Positions 1 through 9,344 of a stretch of 64,000 nucleotides of DNA are shown one piece after another. Position numbers and translations under genes: made by a program. Source of the DNA: Flavobacterium jejuense (lineage in GTDB: Bacteria > Bacteroidota > Bacteroidia > Flavobacteriales > Flavobacteriaceae); NCBI RefSeq assembly GCF_006491595.2, contig NZ_VEVQ02000014.1:55906-119905 (forward strand). The letters run 5' to 3'. The stretch's first letter is position 1; every line of letters starts with the position of its first letter. The notes below the pieces were generated by a model. The model searched no databases. It had not been told where the DNA came from and was given only the letters and a program-made list of their open reading frames with translations.

Positions 1-84
1 TTTATTTTCCAGCTATAATTTGGAAATAAATATTGAATAAATGAAGGTATTTTAATCCAAAAAGTACTCATAATGTAAATGTAA

Positions 85-127
85 AAAATAAAAAAGTGTG
101 ATAAGAAGCCCTTATCACACTTTTTAG
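85..127 (-). terminator. Intrinsic terminator of the GT117/DUF2723 gene
   Basis: A 15-bp perfect stem (91-105 with 111-125, loop AAGCC) is flanked on its left by an A-rich run, which reads as a U-tract on the minus strand. It lies just past the stop codon of the minus-strand membrane protein gene. T residues on its right make it potentially bidirectional. Bases 1-84 hold no recognisable gene. Confidence 0.8.
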
Positions 128-143
128 GTTTTTAAAACAAAAA

Positions 144-3100
144 TCACTCCATATCTCTGTCGTATTCAGGAAACATCTTGTTATAATTATTGAATTTTGT
201 TTTTTCTTGGTTATAGAACTCTAAGTCATCAGCACGCTTCATTATTTCTAATAGGCTTCTGTAGCGTTCAATATTAGAAACTATCGTCATCATAGTTTCT
301 CTGTCTATTTGATTTCTATTAATGCCTTTGTAATAAGTTAATTCTTCTTGGTATTTGATAATTAATTGCTTTAATACTAATCTAGCCTTTTCTTTCTTTC
401 CTATTTCGTAATAGCCTTCTGCAAATGGATCAACTAAAGTATAATATTCAAAATAATCAATTGGCATTTTTTCCATTGCTAAATCAATTATGTTTTCAGC
501 TTTCTCATTTTTACCTTCATTTATTAATATTTCCATTAGTCTCGCAAGGTTAGTTCTATATGTAATACCATTTTTACGTGTTTCAGGGTCGTGATACATA
601 TCTGGATTACCACTATTTCCCCAATCCCACTTTCTAATAATGTTATACATTTTGTCAGAATCGATGAATCCCATTTCTAAAGGGTTTGGACCGTCATTAC
701 TGTTTTTTGTTTTTATAGGAACTAACTTAAAGCACATAGCATCAAGTTCTAAATAATCCTTCATCCATAGATAGTCTTCATCTCCAAAACTTCCACCAGT
801 AAAATAAATTGGTCGTTTCCAGTTGTTTGCGTTAATAATGTCAAGCATCATCAATCTGTTTTTATATAAAGCATCTCCTTTAATCTTAAACTGCATATAA
901 GGAACAATTGAGTCATAGTATTTTGGAGAAACAACTTTGTTCTTAATAATTGTTTCTTTGTCAATAGGTATAACAATCTTGTTAGATGGAAAGTAATTAA
1001 CAGATTGGCCACTTTTTAAATCAATTTTTGCTCTTTCATCTTCTAAAGACATAAATCGAATTAAATCTTGTAAAAGAATAGAATCCTTAGTTTTTTCAAT
1101 AAAGAAACTATAATCTCTATTACTTCCTCTGTATAAATCACTTGACATGGTAAGTGGAATTGGGTCAGATTCATAAGCCTTTCTTCTCATTTGATCGATG
1201 TACCAATCTGTCATAAATAAACTTGTATTTACGATTCTAACATCTGTTCGGTATCCTTCAATTTCTTGTGCATACCAAAGAGGGAAGGTGTCATTATCTC
1301 CAATGGTGAATAATATAGCATTTTCATCGCATGAGTCTAAATAGGCTTTTGCATTAGCTAAAGCAGTATACTTATTGGCACGAGAATGATCGTTCCAGTT
1401 TTGAGAAGCCATTAAAACGGGTGCTGCTAATAATGTTAATCCAAGTACAACTGGAATGGTAAGTTTAGGGTTTAGGAAATTTTTAATACCGTCATATAAA
1501 GAATATACTCCAAAAGCTATCCACATAGCAAATACATAAAAAGAACCAACTAAAGCGTAATCACGTTCTCTAGGTTCAAAAGGTCTTTCGTTTAAATATA
1601 TTTTTAGAGCTAATCCAGTAAATAAGAATAAAACAAGTAAAACATAAAAACTTTTTACATCTTTCTTAGCATGATAAATCATTCCGATTATCGCTAGTAT
1701 GAAAGGCAAGAAAAAATAAGTATTTCTACCTTTATTGTTAAGCATATCAGAAGTTAAGTTTTTTTGACTTCCAAGTCTAATTGTATCTAGGAATTTTATA
1801 CCACTAATCCAATTCCCTTCAAAAGAATCACCTTTCCATTGGTTGTCACTTTGTCGACCAGTAAAATTCCACATTAGGTATCTCCAATACATATCTCCAA
1901 ATTGATAGTCAAACATAAACTTCATGTTGTTTACGAAGCTTGGTTTTTCAACAATTAAATAATCGCCATATCCTTTCAGAAATTTATTATAATCATCAAG
2001 GTCTAAGTTAGATCTTTTGTCATTAAATGCACTTCTAAATTCAGATACTATTTGTACTAATTCTTGTTCGTCAGCATATTCAGGTTTAATTCTAAAGTCT
2101 AATGGTTCTGTGAAACGCATGTAGTTGGCACTATGATCGCTACTCCACATTCTAGGTAAAAATGCTTTGTGATTGTCATCAGTGTTTTGATTAGCATTTT
2201 TGTAATTATTTGTAATGATATACTTGCCAGACTTATAGTCTCTTTCATAATTAGGTTTCCCATCTAAGTATGGATTGTTTTCATCTAAACCAGAGTAGGT
2301 GTCAGAAAACTGAGGTCCATAAAATAAATGTTGTTCACCATATTGTTCTCTGTTGTAGTAAGCTAAAACTTCTGCTGCATCTGAAGGTTTGTTCTCGTTA
2401 ATTGGAGGATTTGCATTAGCTCTAATAGGAAGCATTAACCAAGTTGAAAAACCAATTAAAATAAATAAAACAGAAAGTATAATTGTGTTGTAAAAGACAT
2501 GTCCTTTTGTTTTGGTGTATTTTAAACCAAAATAGAATAAAGTTACTAGAACAATGAAAGCTATAATTGTACCAGAATTAAAAGGTAATCCTAAGCTGTT
2601 TACTACAAAAATTTCTGTTTTTCCAAAAAAAGCTAAAGTGTAAGGAAGTAATAATTTGAAAATGAACAGAAGTATGGCAACAATAACTACATTGGCAATT
2701 AAAAAACTTTTTACAGTAATGTTCTTATGTTTTTTGAAAAAATAAAGGAAACCAATAGCAGGAAAAGTCAATAAAGCCATGAAATGAACTCCAAATGATA
2801 AGCCTATAACGAGTGAAATAATAAGTAACCATTTGTTTCCTTTAGGTTTATCCATGTCTTGTTCCCATCTTAAACCTAGCCAGAAAAGTAAAGCAATTAA
2901 AAAAGAAGCCATAGCATAAACTTCTGCTTCTACTGCATTAAACCAGAAACTGTCAGAAAAAGTAAAAGCTAAAGAGGCTACAAAAGCACTACCTAATAGC
3001 ATGATGTAATTTTCTGTAGAGTTGTTTTCTTCTTTAATGAAAATTCGTTTCATTAAAAGAGTCAAAGACCAAAACATAAAAAGAATTGTAAAAGCACTTG

Positions 3101-3359
3101 AAAACACAGACATCATATTAACCATGAATGCTATTTTTGAGGCACTATTTGCAAACATTGCAAAGAAAGCACCTAACATTTGAAATAAAGGAGCTCCAGG
3201 TGGATGTCCGATTTCAAGATTAGCAGAAGTAGCAATGTATTCTCCACAATCCCAAAAGCTCATTGTAGGTTCAACTGTTAATGTGAAGGTTACTAGGGCA
3301 ATAGTAAAAGTAACCCAACCTACTATAGTGTTCCATTTTTTAAAATTAAATGCAGTCAT
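144..3359 (-). CDS. DUF2723 / glycosyltransferase family 117 membrane protein
   Basis: A large integral membrane protein of about 1071 residues. The N-terminal half has many hydrophobic helices and the family signature WDCGEYI followed by GHPPGAPL within the first 70 residues; acidic residues in such first-loop motifs are typical of GT-C glycosyltransferases. The C-terminal third is soluble and ends in a helical, TPR-like segment. Members of this family are thought to transfer sugars to exported proteins in Bacteroidota, but the substrate here cannot be read. The reading frame stays open to a TTG at 3395, but that TTG lies in a -7-like element (TTTCTTTG on the minus strand). The ATG at 3359 (protein starting MTAFNFKK) is therefore preferred. 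It stands alone between its terminator and the divergent tRNA-Gln. Confidence 0.85.
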   Translation of the reverse strand: MTAFNFKKWNTIVGWVTFTIALVTFTLTVEPTMSFWDCGEYIATSANLEIGHPPGAPLFQMLGAFFAMFANSASKIAFMVNMMSVFSSAFTILFMFWSLTLLMKRIFIKEENNSTENYIMLLGSAFVASLAFTFSDSFWFNAVEAEVYAMASFLIALLFWLGLRWEQDMDKPKGNKWLLIISLVIGLSFGVHFMALLTFPAIGFLYFFKKHKNITVKSFLIANVVIVAILLFIFKLLLPYTLAFFGKTEIFVVNSLGLPFNSGTIIAFIVLVTLFYFGLKYTKTKGHVFYNTIILSVLFILIGFSTWLMLPIRANANPPINENKPSDAAEVLAYYNREQYGEQHLFYGPQFSDTYSGLDENNPYLDGKPNYERDYKSGKYIITNNYKNANQNTDDNHKAFLPRMWSSDHSANYMRFTEPLDFRIKPEYADEQELVQIVSEFRSAFNDKRSNLDLDDYNKFLKGYGDYLIVEKPSFVNNMKFMFDYQFGDMYWRYLMWNFTGRQSDNQWKGDSFEGNWISGIKFLDTIRLGSQKNLTSDMLNNKGRNTYFFLPFILAIIGMIYHAKKDVKSFYVLLVLFLFTGLALKIYLNERPFEPRERDYALVGSFYVFAMWIAFGVYSLYDGIKNFLNPKLTIPVVLGLTLLAAPVLMASQNWNDHSRANKYTALANAKAYLDSCDENAILFTIGDNDTFPLWYAQEIEGYRTDVRIVNTSLFMTDWYIDQMRRKAYESDPIPLTMSSDLYRGSNRDYSFFIEKTKDSILLQDLIRFMSLEDERAKIDLKSGQSVNYFPSNKIVIPIDKETIIKNKVVSPKYYDSIVPYMQFKIKGDALYKNRLMMLDIINANNWKRPIYFTGGSFGDEDYLWMKDYLELDAMCFKLVPIKTKNSNDGPNPLEMGFIDSDKMYNIIRKWDWGNSGNPDMYHDPETRKNGITYRTNLARLMEILINEGKNEKAENIIDLAMEKMPIDYFEYYTLVDPFAEGYYEIGKKEKARLVLKQLIIKYQEELTYYKGINRNQIDRETMMTIVSNIERYRSLLEIMKRADDLEFYNQEKTKFNNYNKMFPEYDRDME

Positions 3360-3459
3360 AAAGTGTCTATTTGTCTTTTTTAATTTGTAATACAAAGAAA
3401 CTACTTTTTTGTTAGCATAAAAGATTTAAAATAAATTTTAATATTTTTTTTAGAAAAAC

Positions 3460-3489
3460 TTGCAGAATAAAAAATATGTTCTAAATTTG
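3460..3489 (+). promoter_or_regulatory. Bacteroidota-type promoter of tRNA-Gln
   Basis: TTG at 3460-3462, then 19 bases, then TAAATTTG at 3482-3489. This is an exact match to the Bacteroidota sigma-A consensus (TTG, about 19 bp, TAnnTTTG). It sits about 20 bases before the mature tRNA 5' end and is the best complete promoter in the window. Confidence 0.75.
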
Positions 3490-3508
3490 CACTCGCATTA
3501 AGGAAATA

Positions 3509-3579
3509 TGTCCCATGGTGTAATGGTAACACTCCGGTTTTTGGTACCGTCATTCAAGGTTCGAGTCCTTGTGGGACAA
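3509..3579 (+). tRNA. tRNA-Gln (anticodon UUG)
   Basis: A 71-base cloverleaf. The acceptor arms TGTCCCA (3509-3515) and TGGGACA (3572-3578) pair perfectly, and the T-arm contains GGTTCGAGTCC. The anticodon loop TTTTGGT puts TTG at 3541-3543, giving a UUG anticodon for CAA/CAG glutamine codons. The CCA end is not encoded. The gene has its own promoter and is followed at once by a terminator hairpin, so it is transcribed as a single tRNA. Confidence 0.95.
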
Positions 3580-3580
3580 C

Positions 3581-3610
3581 AAAAAGCCTCTCAGTTGAGA
3601 GGCTTTTTTT
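3581..3610. terminator. Bidirectional terminator between tRNA-Gln and universal stress protein
   Basis: The stem GCCTCTC (3586-3592) pairs with GAGAGGC (3597-3603), with AAAAA on its left and a run of seven T on its right. It can end both the plus-strand tRNA-Gln transcript and the converging minus-strand universal stress protein transcript. Confidence 0.85.
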
Positions 3611-3628
3611 ATTTCAATTGTTTTTAGG

Positions 3629-4453
3629 TTATATTTTAAAGGTTATAACAGGTCTTTTGGCATGATTGACTAAGTCTTCACTAATGCTTCCATTAAAGAA
3701 GTGAGATAGGCCTTTTCTTCCGTGTGTACTCATTCCAATGATATCAGCATCTACGCTTTTTGCAAAATGAAGTATTCCTTTTTCAACATTAATGTCGTTA
3801 TAGATATGAGTGGAGAAGCTGTTTATTTTAAAGCCAGAAATAAAATCATCCATGGTGTTTTGAGCAACATGAGTGGATTTAAAATTATTAGGTGTGTTTA
3901 TATTTACCAAATGAATGTGTGAATTGAACTTATTGGCGAAATCTACTACTTTTTCAAATGGTTTTTTTATTTCATCTGAAAAATCAGAAGCAAACACAAA
4001 GTTATTTGCGTTAAAATTTTCTTCCTCTCTTTTAATAACTAAAACTGGTATTTCGGAATTTCTAACTACCTTTTCAGTATTTGAGCCAATAAACATTTCT
4101 TGAAAACCACTAGCACCATGAGAACCCATAACAATTAAATCGGCATTCTCGCTTTTTTCGTTTTTCATGATTCCGTCGAAGGCAACTTCAAATTGTATTA
4201 CTTTGGTAGTTTTGATACCTTGTAAATAAGGTGCGTTCATTATATTGTCTAGTTTTGCTATAGCTGCATTTTTAAAAAGCATTAACTCTGGTATTTCATG
4301 AGATGAGGTTATAGCATCGTTTCCTGTAGTGGGAAGTTCAAGCATATGTATAACAATAATTTCACTATTGTCTTTTTTAGCTATTTGGGCAGCAACTTTT
4401 AGGGCATATTCAGCGTGTTTGGAAAAATCTGTAGGGACTAAAATTTTTTTCAT
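3629..4453 (-). CDS. Tandem-domain universal stress protein (UspA family)
   Basis: A cytoplasmic protein of 274 residues made of two UspA folds (about residues 1-142 and 150-274). Each has a family-typical beginning (KKILVPTDFSKHAEYAL; FVFASDFSDE) and a late nucleotide-loop signature (GSHGASG; STHGRKG) followed by a helix and PVLVIK or PVITFK. Such proteins bind ATP or AMP and help cells survive stress; the exact role is unknown. The ATG at 4453 is the only sensible start. It is a single-gene unit converging on tRNA-Gln. Confidence 0.9.
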   Translation of the reverse strand: MKKILVPTDFSKHAEYALKVAAQIAKKDNSEIIVIHMLELPTTGNDAITSSHEIPELMLFKNAAIAKLDNIMNAPYLQGIKTTKVIQFEVAFDGIMKNEKSENADLIVMGSHGASGFQEMFIGSNTEKVVRNSEIPVLVIKREEENFNANNFVFASDFSDEIKKPFEKVVDFANKFNSHIHLVNINTPNNFKSTHVAQNTMDDFISGFKINSFSTHIYNDINVEKGILHFAKSVDADIIGMSTHGRKGLSHFFNGSISEDLVNHAKRPVITFKI

Positions 4454-4555
4454 AAATACTTTATTTTTTAATAATTTAAATTGTAAAAGTTTACATCATA
4501 AAGTTACTGATTATATTCTAATTAAACAATTATTTTAATTTAAAAAAATATTATG

Positions 4556-4563
4556 TATATTTG
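4556..4563 (+). promoter_or_regulatory. -7 element upstream of rimP-nusA-infB
   Basis: TATATTTG matches the Bacteroidota -7 consensus TAnnTTTG. No clear TTG is visible 19 bases upstream. Transcription would start near 4570, leaving a leader of nearly 60 bases before the rimP ATG, and that leader contains the hairpin at 4594-4619. Confidence 0.6.
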
Positions 4564-4593
4564 CACCGATTATTTATAAAGTAGTTAAATAAT

Positions 4594-4619
4594 GAGGCAC
4601 GCATTGCGTGCCTCTTTTT
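4594..4619 (+). terminator. Terminator-like hairpin in the rimP leader (possible attenuator)
   Basis: A perfect 9-bp GC-rich stem, GAGGCACGC (4594-4602) pairing with GCGTGCCTC (4606-4614), loop ATT, followed directly by TTTTT (4615-4619). It lies downstream of the predicted promoter and upstream of the rimP start at 4628, so it is positioned to stop transcription before the operon. It could be an attenuator or the end of a short leader RNA. Confidence 0.6.
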
Positions 4620-4627
4620 ATAAAAAT

Positions 4628-5095
4628 ATGACATTTAAAGAAGACGTAAATCAGTTGTTAGAAGACGCCTTAAAAGAGCGTCCATCTTTGTTTTTGATTG
4701 ATCTCAAAATAGATGATTCGTTTAAAATAAATATTGTTTTAGATGGTGATAACGGTGTTAGTTTACAGGATTGCATAGATGTAAGTCGAGCGATTGACGG
4801 TAATTTGGATAGTGAGAAATATGACTTTAGTATTGAAGTAGCTTCTGCTGGAGTTTCAAGTCCATTGAGTTTGGTTAGACAATACAAAAAGAATATTGGA
4901 AGGAATTTAAAGGTTAAAACAACAACATCACAAGAGATCGAAGCATTGCTTTCAGCTGCTGATGATGATGGAATCACATTAGAGTGGAAAGCAAGAGAAC
5001 CAAAAAAAATAGGAAAAGGTAAAGAAACAGTAGAAAAATCTGTAAATTTGCCTTATTCTGAAATTAAAGAAGCTACAGTAATAGTATTATTTTAA
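4628..5095 (+). CDS. rimP: Ribosome maturation factor RimP
   Basis: A 155-residue RimP/YlxS-family protein that assists 30S subunit maturation. The family core is visible: an N-terminal alpha/beta domain with GVSLQDCIDVSRAID and the segment YDFSIEVASAGVSSPL, then a small C-terminal beta domain. An upstream in-frame ATG at 4592 would add twelve residues translated from the leader hairpin, so the ATG at 4628 (MTFKEDVN) is chosen. It opens the rimP-nusA-infB operon, a gene order conserved across bacteria, with 13 bases to nusA. Confidence 0.92.
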   Translation: MTFKEDVNQLLEDALKERPSLFLIDLKIDDSFKINIVLDGDNGVSLQDCIDVSRAIDGNLDSEKYDFSIEVASAGVSSPLSLVRQYKKNIGRNLKVKTTTSQEIEALLSAADDDGITLEWKAREPKKIGKGKETVEKSVNLPYSEIKEATVIVLF

Positions 5096-5108
5096 ATAAA
5101 GAGTTGAC

Positions 5109-6347
5109 ATGGAAAATATTGCGTTAATAGAATCGTTTTCAGAATTTAAAGACGATAAGCTCATAGATAGAGTTACCTTAATGGCAATTTTAGAAGATGT
5201 GTTTAGAAATGCATTGAAGAAAAAATATGGTTCAGATGATAATTTTGATATCATTATTAATCCTGATAAAGGAGATATGGAAATTTGGAGAAATAGAACT
5301 GTTGTTGAAAATGGAGAAGTTGAAGATGAAAACTCTGAAATTTCATTAGCGGACGCAAGAAAAATTGAACCTGATTTTGAAGTAGGTGAAGATGTTTCTG
5401 AAGAAGTGAAGTTATTTCAATTAGGAAGAAGAGCTATTTTAGCACTTCGTCAAAACTTAATATCAAAAATTCATGAACATGACAATACTAATCTTTATAA
5501 ACAATTTAAAGATTTAGTAGGAGATATTTATACGGCTGAAGTTCACCATGTAAGACCTAAAATGGTGGTTTTGATGGATGATGATGGAAATGAAATTGTT
5601 TTACTAAAAGAAAAACAAATTCCTAATGACTATTTCAAAAAAGGAGATAATGTTAGGGGGATTATTGAAAGTGTTGAATTAAAAGGGAATAAACCTCAAA
5701 TTATGATGTCAAGAACGGCACCAGAGTTTCTTGAAAAATTATTTGAACAGGAAATTCCTGAAGTATTCGATGGTTTGATTAATGTGAAAAAAGTTGTAAG
5801 AATTCCTGGAGAAAAAGCAAAAGTAGCTGTTGATTCTTATGATGATAGAATTGATCCAGTTGGTGCTTGTGTAGGAATGAAGGGGTCGCGTATTCACGGA
5901 ATTGTTCGTGAATTAGGTAATGAAAATATTGATGTTATCAATTATACTAATAATATTCAATTATACATAACAAGAGCTTTAAGTCCAGCAAAAGTTTCTT
6001 CTGTTAAAATTGATGAGGAAACTAAAAAAGCTGAAGTTTTCTTGAAAGTCGAAGAAGTATCTAAAGCAATTGGTAGAGGAGGTTATAACATTAAATTAGC
6101 AAGTTTATTAACAGGTTATGAGTTAGATGTTATTAGAGAAGGTGTTGTTGAAGTTGATGATGTTGAATTAAGAGAGTTCTCTGATGAAATTGATGCTTGG
6201 GTGATTGAAGAGTTTGAAAAAATAGGATTAGATACAGCTAGAAGTATTTTAGGTCAAGATGTTGAAGATTTAGTAAGAAGAACAGACTTAGAAGAAGAAA
6301 CTATATTAGAAGTTGTTCGTATTTTAAAAGAAGAATTAGAAGACTAA
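5109..6347 (+). CDS. nusA: Transcription termination/antitermination factor NusA
   Basis: A 412-residue NusA. The domain order is as usual: N-terminal RNA-polymerase-binding domain (about 1-135), S1 domain (about 136-205), then two KH domains with the typical GMKGSRIHGIVREL and AIGRGGYNIKLA loops. The C-terminal acidic repeats of the E. coli protein are absent; only a short acidic tail follows, as in most bacteria. NusA modulates pausing, termination and antitermination. In E. coli the operon is controlled by NusA itself, which is relevant to the hairpin in this operon's leader. Confidence 0.96.
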   Translation: MENIALIESFSEFKDDKLIDRVTLMAILEDVFRNALKKKYGSDDNFDIIINPDKGDMEIWRNRTVVENGEVEDENSEISLADARKIEPDFEVGEDVSEEVKLFQLGRRAILALRQNLISKIHEHDNTNLYKQFKDLVGDIYTAEVHHVRPKMVVLMDDDGNEIVLLKEKQIPNDYFKKGDNVRGIIESVELKGNKPQIMMSRTAPEFLEKLFEQEIPEVFDGLINVKKVVRIPGEKAKVAVDSYDDRIDPVGACVGMKGSRIHGIVRELGNENIDVINYTNNIQLYITRALSPAKVSSVKIDEETKKAEVFLKVEEVSKAIGRGGYNIKLASLLTGYELDVIREGVVEVDDVELREFSDEIDAWVIEEFEKIGLDTARSILGQDVEDLVRRTDLEEETILEVVRILKEELED

Positions 6348-6399
6348 TTTTTAGAAAAATAACAACACACAAAACAAAAAGAATTAGAAAAAAGATTAT

Positions 6400-9249
6400 A
6401 TGTCTGAAAAAAGAGTTATAAGAATCAATAAAGTTTTAAGGGAGTTAAACATTTCTCTAGATAGAGCTGTGGACTTTTTAAAAGAAAAGGACCATGAAAT
6501 TGAGGCAAGTCCAAATGCTAAAATATCTCAAGAGGAATACGATGTCTTATGCAGTCAATTTTCTGCCGATAAAGGTAAGAAAGTGGCCTCTCTTGAAGTA
6601 AGTGAAGAGAAGAAAAAAGAGAAGGAAGCTCTTAAAAAAGAGCTTGAAAAAGAGGTTGAGATTAAACGTCAGCATGAAGAACTGCAAAAACAAGAAGTGA
6701 TTAAAGCAAAAGCTTCTTTAGCAGGACCAAAAGCAGTAGGAAAAATCGATTTAAATCCTAGAAAGGTGGAACCAAAACAAGAAACTCCCGTTGTTGAGGA
6801 AAAACCAGTTGCTAAGGTTGAGAAAAAAGAAGAAACTCCTGTTGTTGAAGATAAGCCAAAAGTTGAACAGGAAAAACCAAAAGTAGAGCCAATACAAGAG
6901 AAACCAGTGGTGAAAGTTGTTGAAAAAGTAGAGCAACCAAAACCAACTAATACTCCTGTTGAAAAAAATGCTGTAGAAGAGACTACTAGCGCAAAAGTAG
7001 TTAGTGCTGAGGATTCTACAGAAGAGGTTAAAATAGCTACCAATTATCAAAAATTATCTGGAGCCACTTTTACAGGACAAAAAATTGATTTAAGTCAGTT
7101 TAATAAGCCTAAAAAGAAAATTGAGCCTAGAAAAGATATCAAGAAGCCAGGAGATACTAAAGCTCCTAATGTTGGTGGTGGTAACAATAATAACAATTCA
7201 AATAAGAATAAACGTAAGAGAATAACTAAACCCGTTCCAGGGGCAAACAATGCTGCAGGAGGACAAGGTGGTGTTAAAAAAGATTTCTCAAAAGATAGAT
7301 TTAATAAAGGTAAAAAGGTTGTTGTTCAAAAGACTGAACCTACAGAAGAAGAAGTTAAAAACCAAATTAAAGAAACTCTTGAAAGACTTCAAGGTAAAGG
7401 TAAAAAAGGTTCAAAAGCTGCTAAATACCGTAAAGATAAAAGAGATACGCACCGTCAACGTGTGGATGATGAATTACAACAACAAGATCTAGAAAGTAAA
7501 ATCTTAAAAGTAACGGAATTTGTTACAGTTGGTGAAATTGCTTCTTTAATGGATGTTCCAATTACAAAAGTTATAGGAACATGTATGTCTCTAGGTATAA
7601 TGGTAACAATGAATCAGCGTTTAGATGCTGAAACATTATCTATAGTGGCAGATGAGTTTGGATTCGAGGTAGAATTTATTACAACTGATATTGAAGAAGC
7701 TGCTGAGGTAGTATTAGATAATCCAGAAGATTTAGTGCATAGAGCACCTATTGTTACAGTTATGGGTCACGTGGATCATGGTAAAACATCTTTGCTAGAT
7801 TATATTCGTGAAGAAAATGTAATAGCAGGTGAATCAGGAGGAATTACTCAGCATATTGGTGCTTATGGTGTTCAGTTAGAAGGAGGGCAAAAAATCGCTT
7901 TCTTAGACACACCAGGTCACGAAGCGTTTACAGCAATGCGTGCTCGCGGAGCTCAAGTTACAGATATTGCAATTATCGTAATTGCTGCAGATGATGATAT
8001 CATGCCTCAAACAAAAGAGGCTATTAGTCATGCTCAAGCAGCTGGAGTTCCAATGATATTTGCTATCAATAAAGTAGATAAGCCAACAGCTAATCCTGAA
8101 AAGATAAAAGAAAAATTAGCAGGAATGAATTTATTAGTTGAAGATTGGGGTGGTAAATACCAATCTCATGATATTTCAGCTAAAACAGGTTTAGGTGTTA
8201 AAGAATTATTAGAAAAAGTATTACTTGAAGCTGAAGTTTTAGAATTGACAGCTAACCCAGATAAAAATGCAATTGGAACTGTTGTTGAAGCACAATTAGA
8301 TAAAGGACGTGGTTATGTTACTACTATATTAGTACAAGCAGGAACTTTGAAAATTGGTGATTATATGTTAGCAGGTAAAAATCATGGTAAGATTAAAGCG
8401 ATGTTTGATGAACGTGGTCATAATGTTACTGTTGCTGGTCCTTCAACTCCTGTTTCTATTTTAGGATTAGATGGTGCTCCAACGGCTGGTGATAAGTTTA
8501 ATGTATATGATGATGAAAGAGAAGCAAAGCAAATCGCAGCTAAGCGTACACAATTACAACGAGAGCAGTCTGTAAGAACACAGAAACATATTACACTTGC
8601 AGAAATTGGTCGTCGTATAGCTTTAGGTCAGTTTAAAGAATTAAATATAATTTTAAAAGGAGATGTTGATGGTTCTGTAGAAGCATTGTCTGATTCATTC
8701 TCTAAATTGTCTACTGAAGAAATTCAAATTAATATTATACATAAAGGTGTTGGAGCTATTACAGAATCTGATGTTTTATTAGCTTCTGCGTCTGATGCAA
8801 TTATTATCGGATTTAATGTTCGTCCTCAAGGAAATGCGAAACAATTAGCTGAAAAAGAAGAAATCGATATCCGTAATTATTCTATTATTTATGCTGCTAT
8901 CGACGATTTAAAAGATGCAATGGAAGGAATGTTATCTCCAGAATTAAAAGAAGAGATTACAGGAACTGCGGAAATTAGAGAATTGTTCAAAATTTCTAAG
9001 GTAGGAACTATTGCAGGTTGTATGGTTACGGATGGTAAAATCTTAAGAAATGGACAAATTCGTTTAATTAGAGAAGGTGTTGTAATCTATACGGGAGAAT
9101 TAGTTGCTTTAAAGCGCTTCAAAGATGATGTAAAAGAAGTTTCTAAAGGGTATGATTGTGGTATGCAAATTAAGAACTACAATGACCTTAAAGAATATGA
9201 CGTTATTGAATGTTTCCACGAAGTTGAAGTGAAGAAGAAATTGAAATAA
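6400..9249 (+). CDS. infB: Translation initiation factor IF-2
   Basis: A 949-residue IF-2, the GTPase that brings initiator tRNA to the 30S subunit. The N-terminal 350 residues are a long, charged, low-complexity Lys/Glu/Pro/Val region with repeated PVVEEKP/KPKVE-like units and an Asn-rich stretch. The GTPase domain starts at about residue 450 with the P-loop GHVDHGKTS, followed by DTPGHEAFT and NKVDKP. The domain II, III and C-terminal tRNA-binding regions follow and are complete. It is the last gene of the operon and is followed by a strong terminator. Confidence 0.97.
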   Translation: MSEKRVIRINKVLRELNISLDRAVDFLKEKDHEIEASPNAKISQEEYDVLCSQFSADKGKKVASLEVSEEKKKEKEALKKELEKEVEIKRQHEELQKQEVIKAKASLAGPKAVGKIDLNPRKVEPKQETPVVEEKPVAKVEKKEETPVVEDKPKVEQEKPKVEPIQEKPVVKVVEKVEQPKPTNTPVEKNAVEETTSAKVVSAEDSTEEVKIATNYQKLSGATFTGQKIDLSQFNKPKKKIEPRKDIKKPGDTKAPNVGGGNNNNNSNKNKRKRITKPVPGANNAAGGQGGVKKDFSKDRFNKGKKVVVQKTEPTEEEVKNQIKETLERLQGKGKKGSKAAKYRKDKRDTHRQRVDDELQQQDLESKILKVTEFVTVGEIASLMDVPITKVIGTCMSLGIMVTMNQRLDAETLSIVADEFGFEVEFITTDIEEAAEVVLDNPEDLVHRAPIVTVMGHVDHGKTSLLDYIREENVIAGESGGITQHIGAYGVQLEGGQKIAFLDTPGHEAFTAMRARGAQVTDIAIIVIAADDDIMPQTKEAISHAQAAGVPMIFAINKVDKPTANPEKIKEKLAGMNLLVEDWGGKYQSHDISAKTGLGVKELLEKVLLEAEVLELTANPDKNAIGTVVEAQLDKGRGYVTTILVQAGTLKIGDYMLAGKNHGKIKAMFDERGHNVTVAGPSTPVSILGLDGAPTAGDKFNVYDDEREAKQIAAKRTQLQREQSVRTQKHITLAEIGRRIALGQFKELNIILKGDVDGSVEALSDSFSKLSTEEIQINIIHKGVGAITESDVLLASASDAIIIGFNVRPQGNAKQLAEKEEIDIRNYSIIYAAIDDLKDAMEGMLSPELKEEITGTAEIRELFKISKVGTIAGCMVTDGKILRNGQIRLIREGVVIYTGELVALKRFKDDVKEVSKGYDCGMQIKNYNDLKEYDVIECFHEVEVKKKLK

Positions 9250-9277
9250 TAAAATAACTAGAATAGTATTTAAAAGT

Positions 9278-9308
9278 AAAAACCAAGCATTAAGCTTGGT
9301 TTTTTTTA
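9278..9308 (+). terminator. Terminator of rimP-nusA-infB
   Basis: The stem ACCAAGC (9282-9288) pairs with GCTTGGT (9294-9300), loop ATTAA, extended by A:T pairs and followed by a run of eight T. It lies about 30 bases after the infB stop codon. Confidence 0.88.
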
Positions 9309-9344
9309 TTTTACTTTTTAAGGAGCACAGGATTAGTATGTTTT

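Noticed and set aside
4592..4627. In-frame ATG extending rimP upstream
   Set aside because: The added twelve codons consist of the leader hairpin and poly-T; RimP family members begin near the ATG at 4628.
7180..7270. Asn-codon run (AATAACAATAAT-like) in infB as a tandem repeat locus
   Set aside because: Imperfect and within the flexible IF-2 linker; no sign of phase-variable unit structure.
6669..7492. Open frames on both strands inside the N-terminal region of infB
   Set aside because: They follow from the Lys/Glu/Pro/Val-rich low-complexity codon runs of IF-2; no recognisable protein features, and the infB frame is clearly real.
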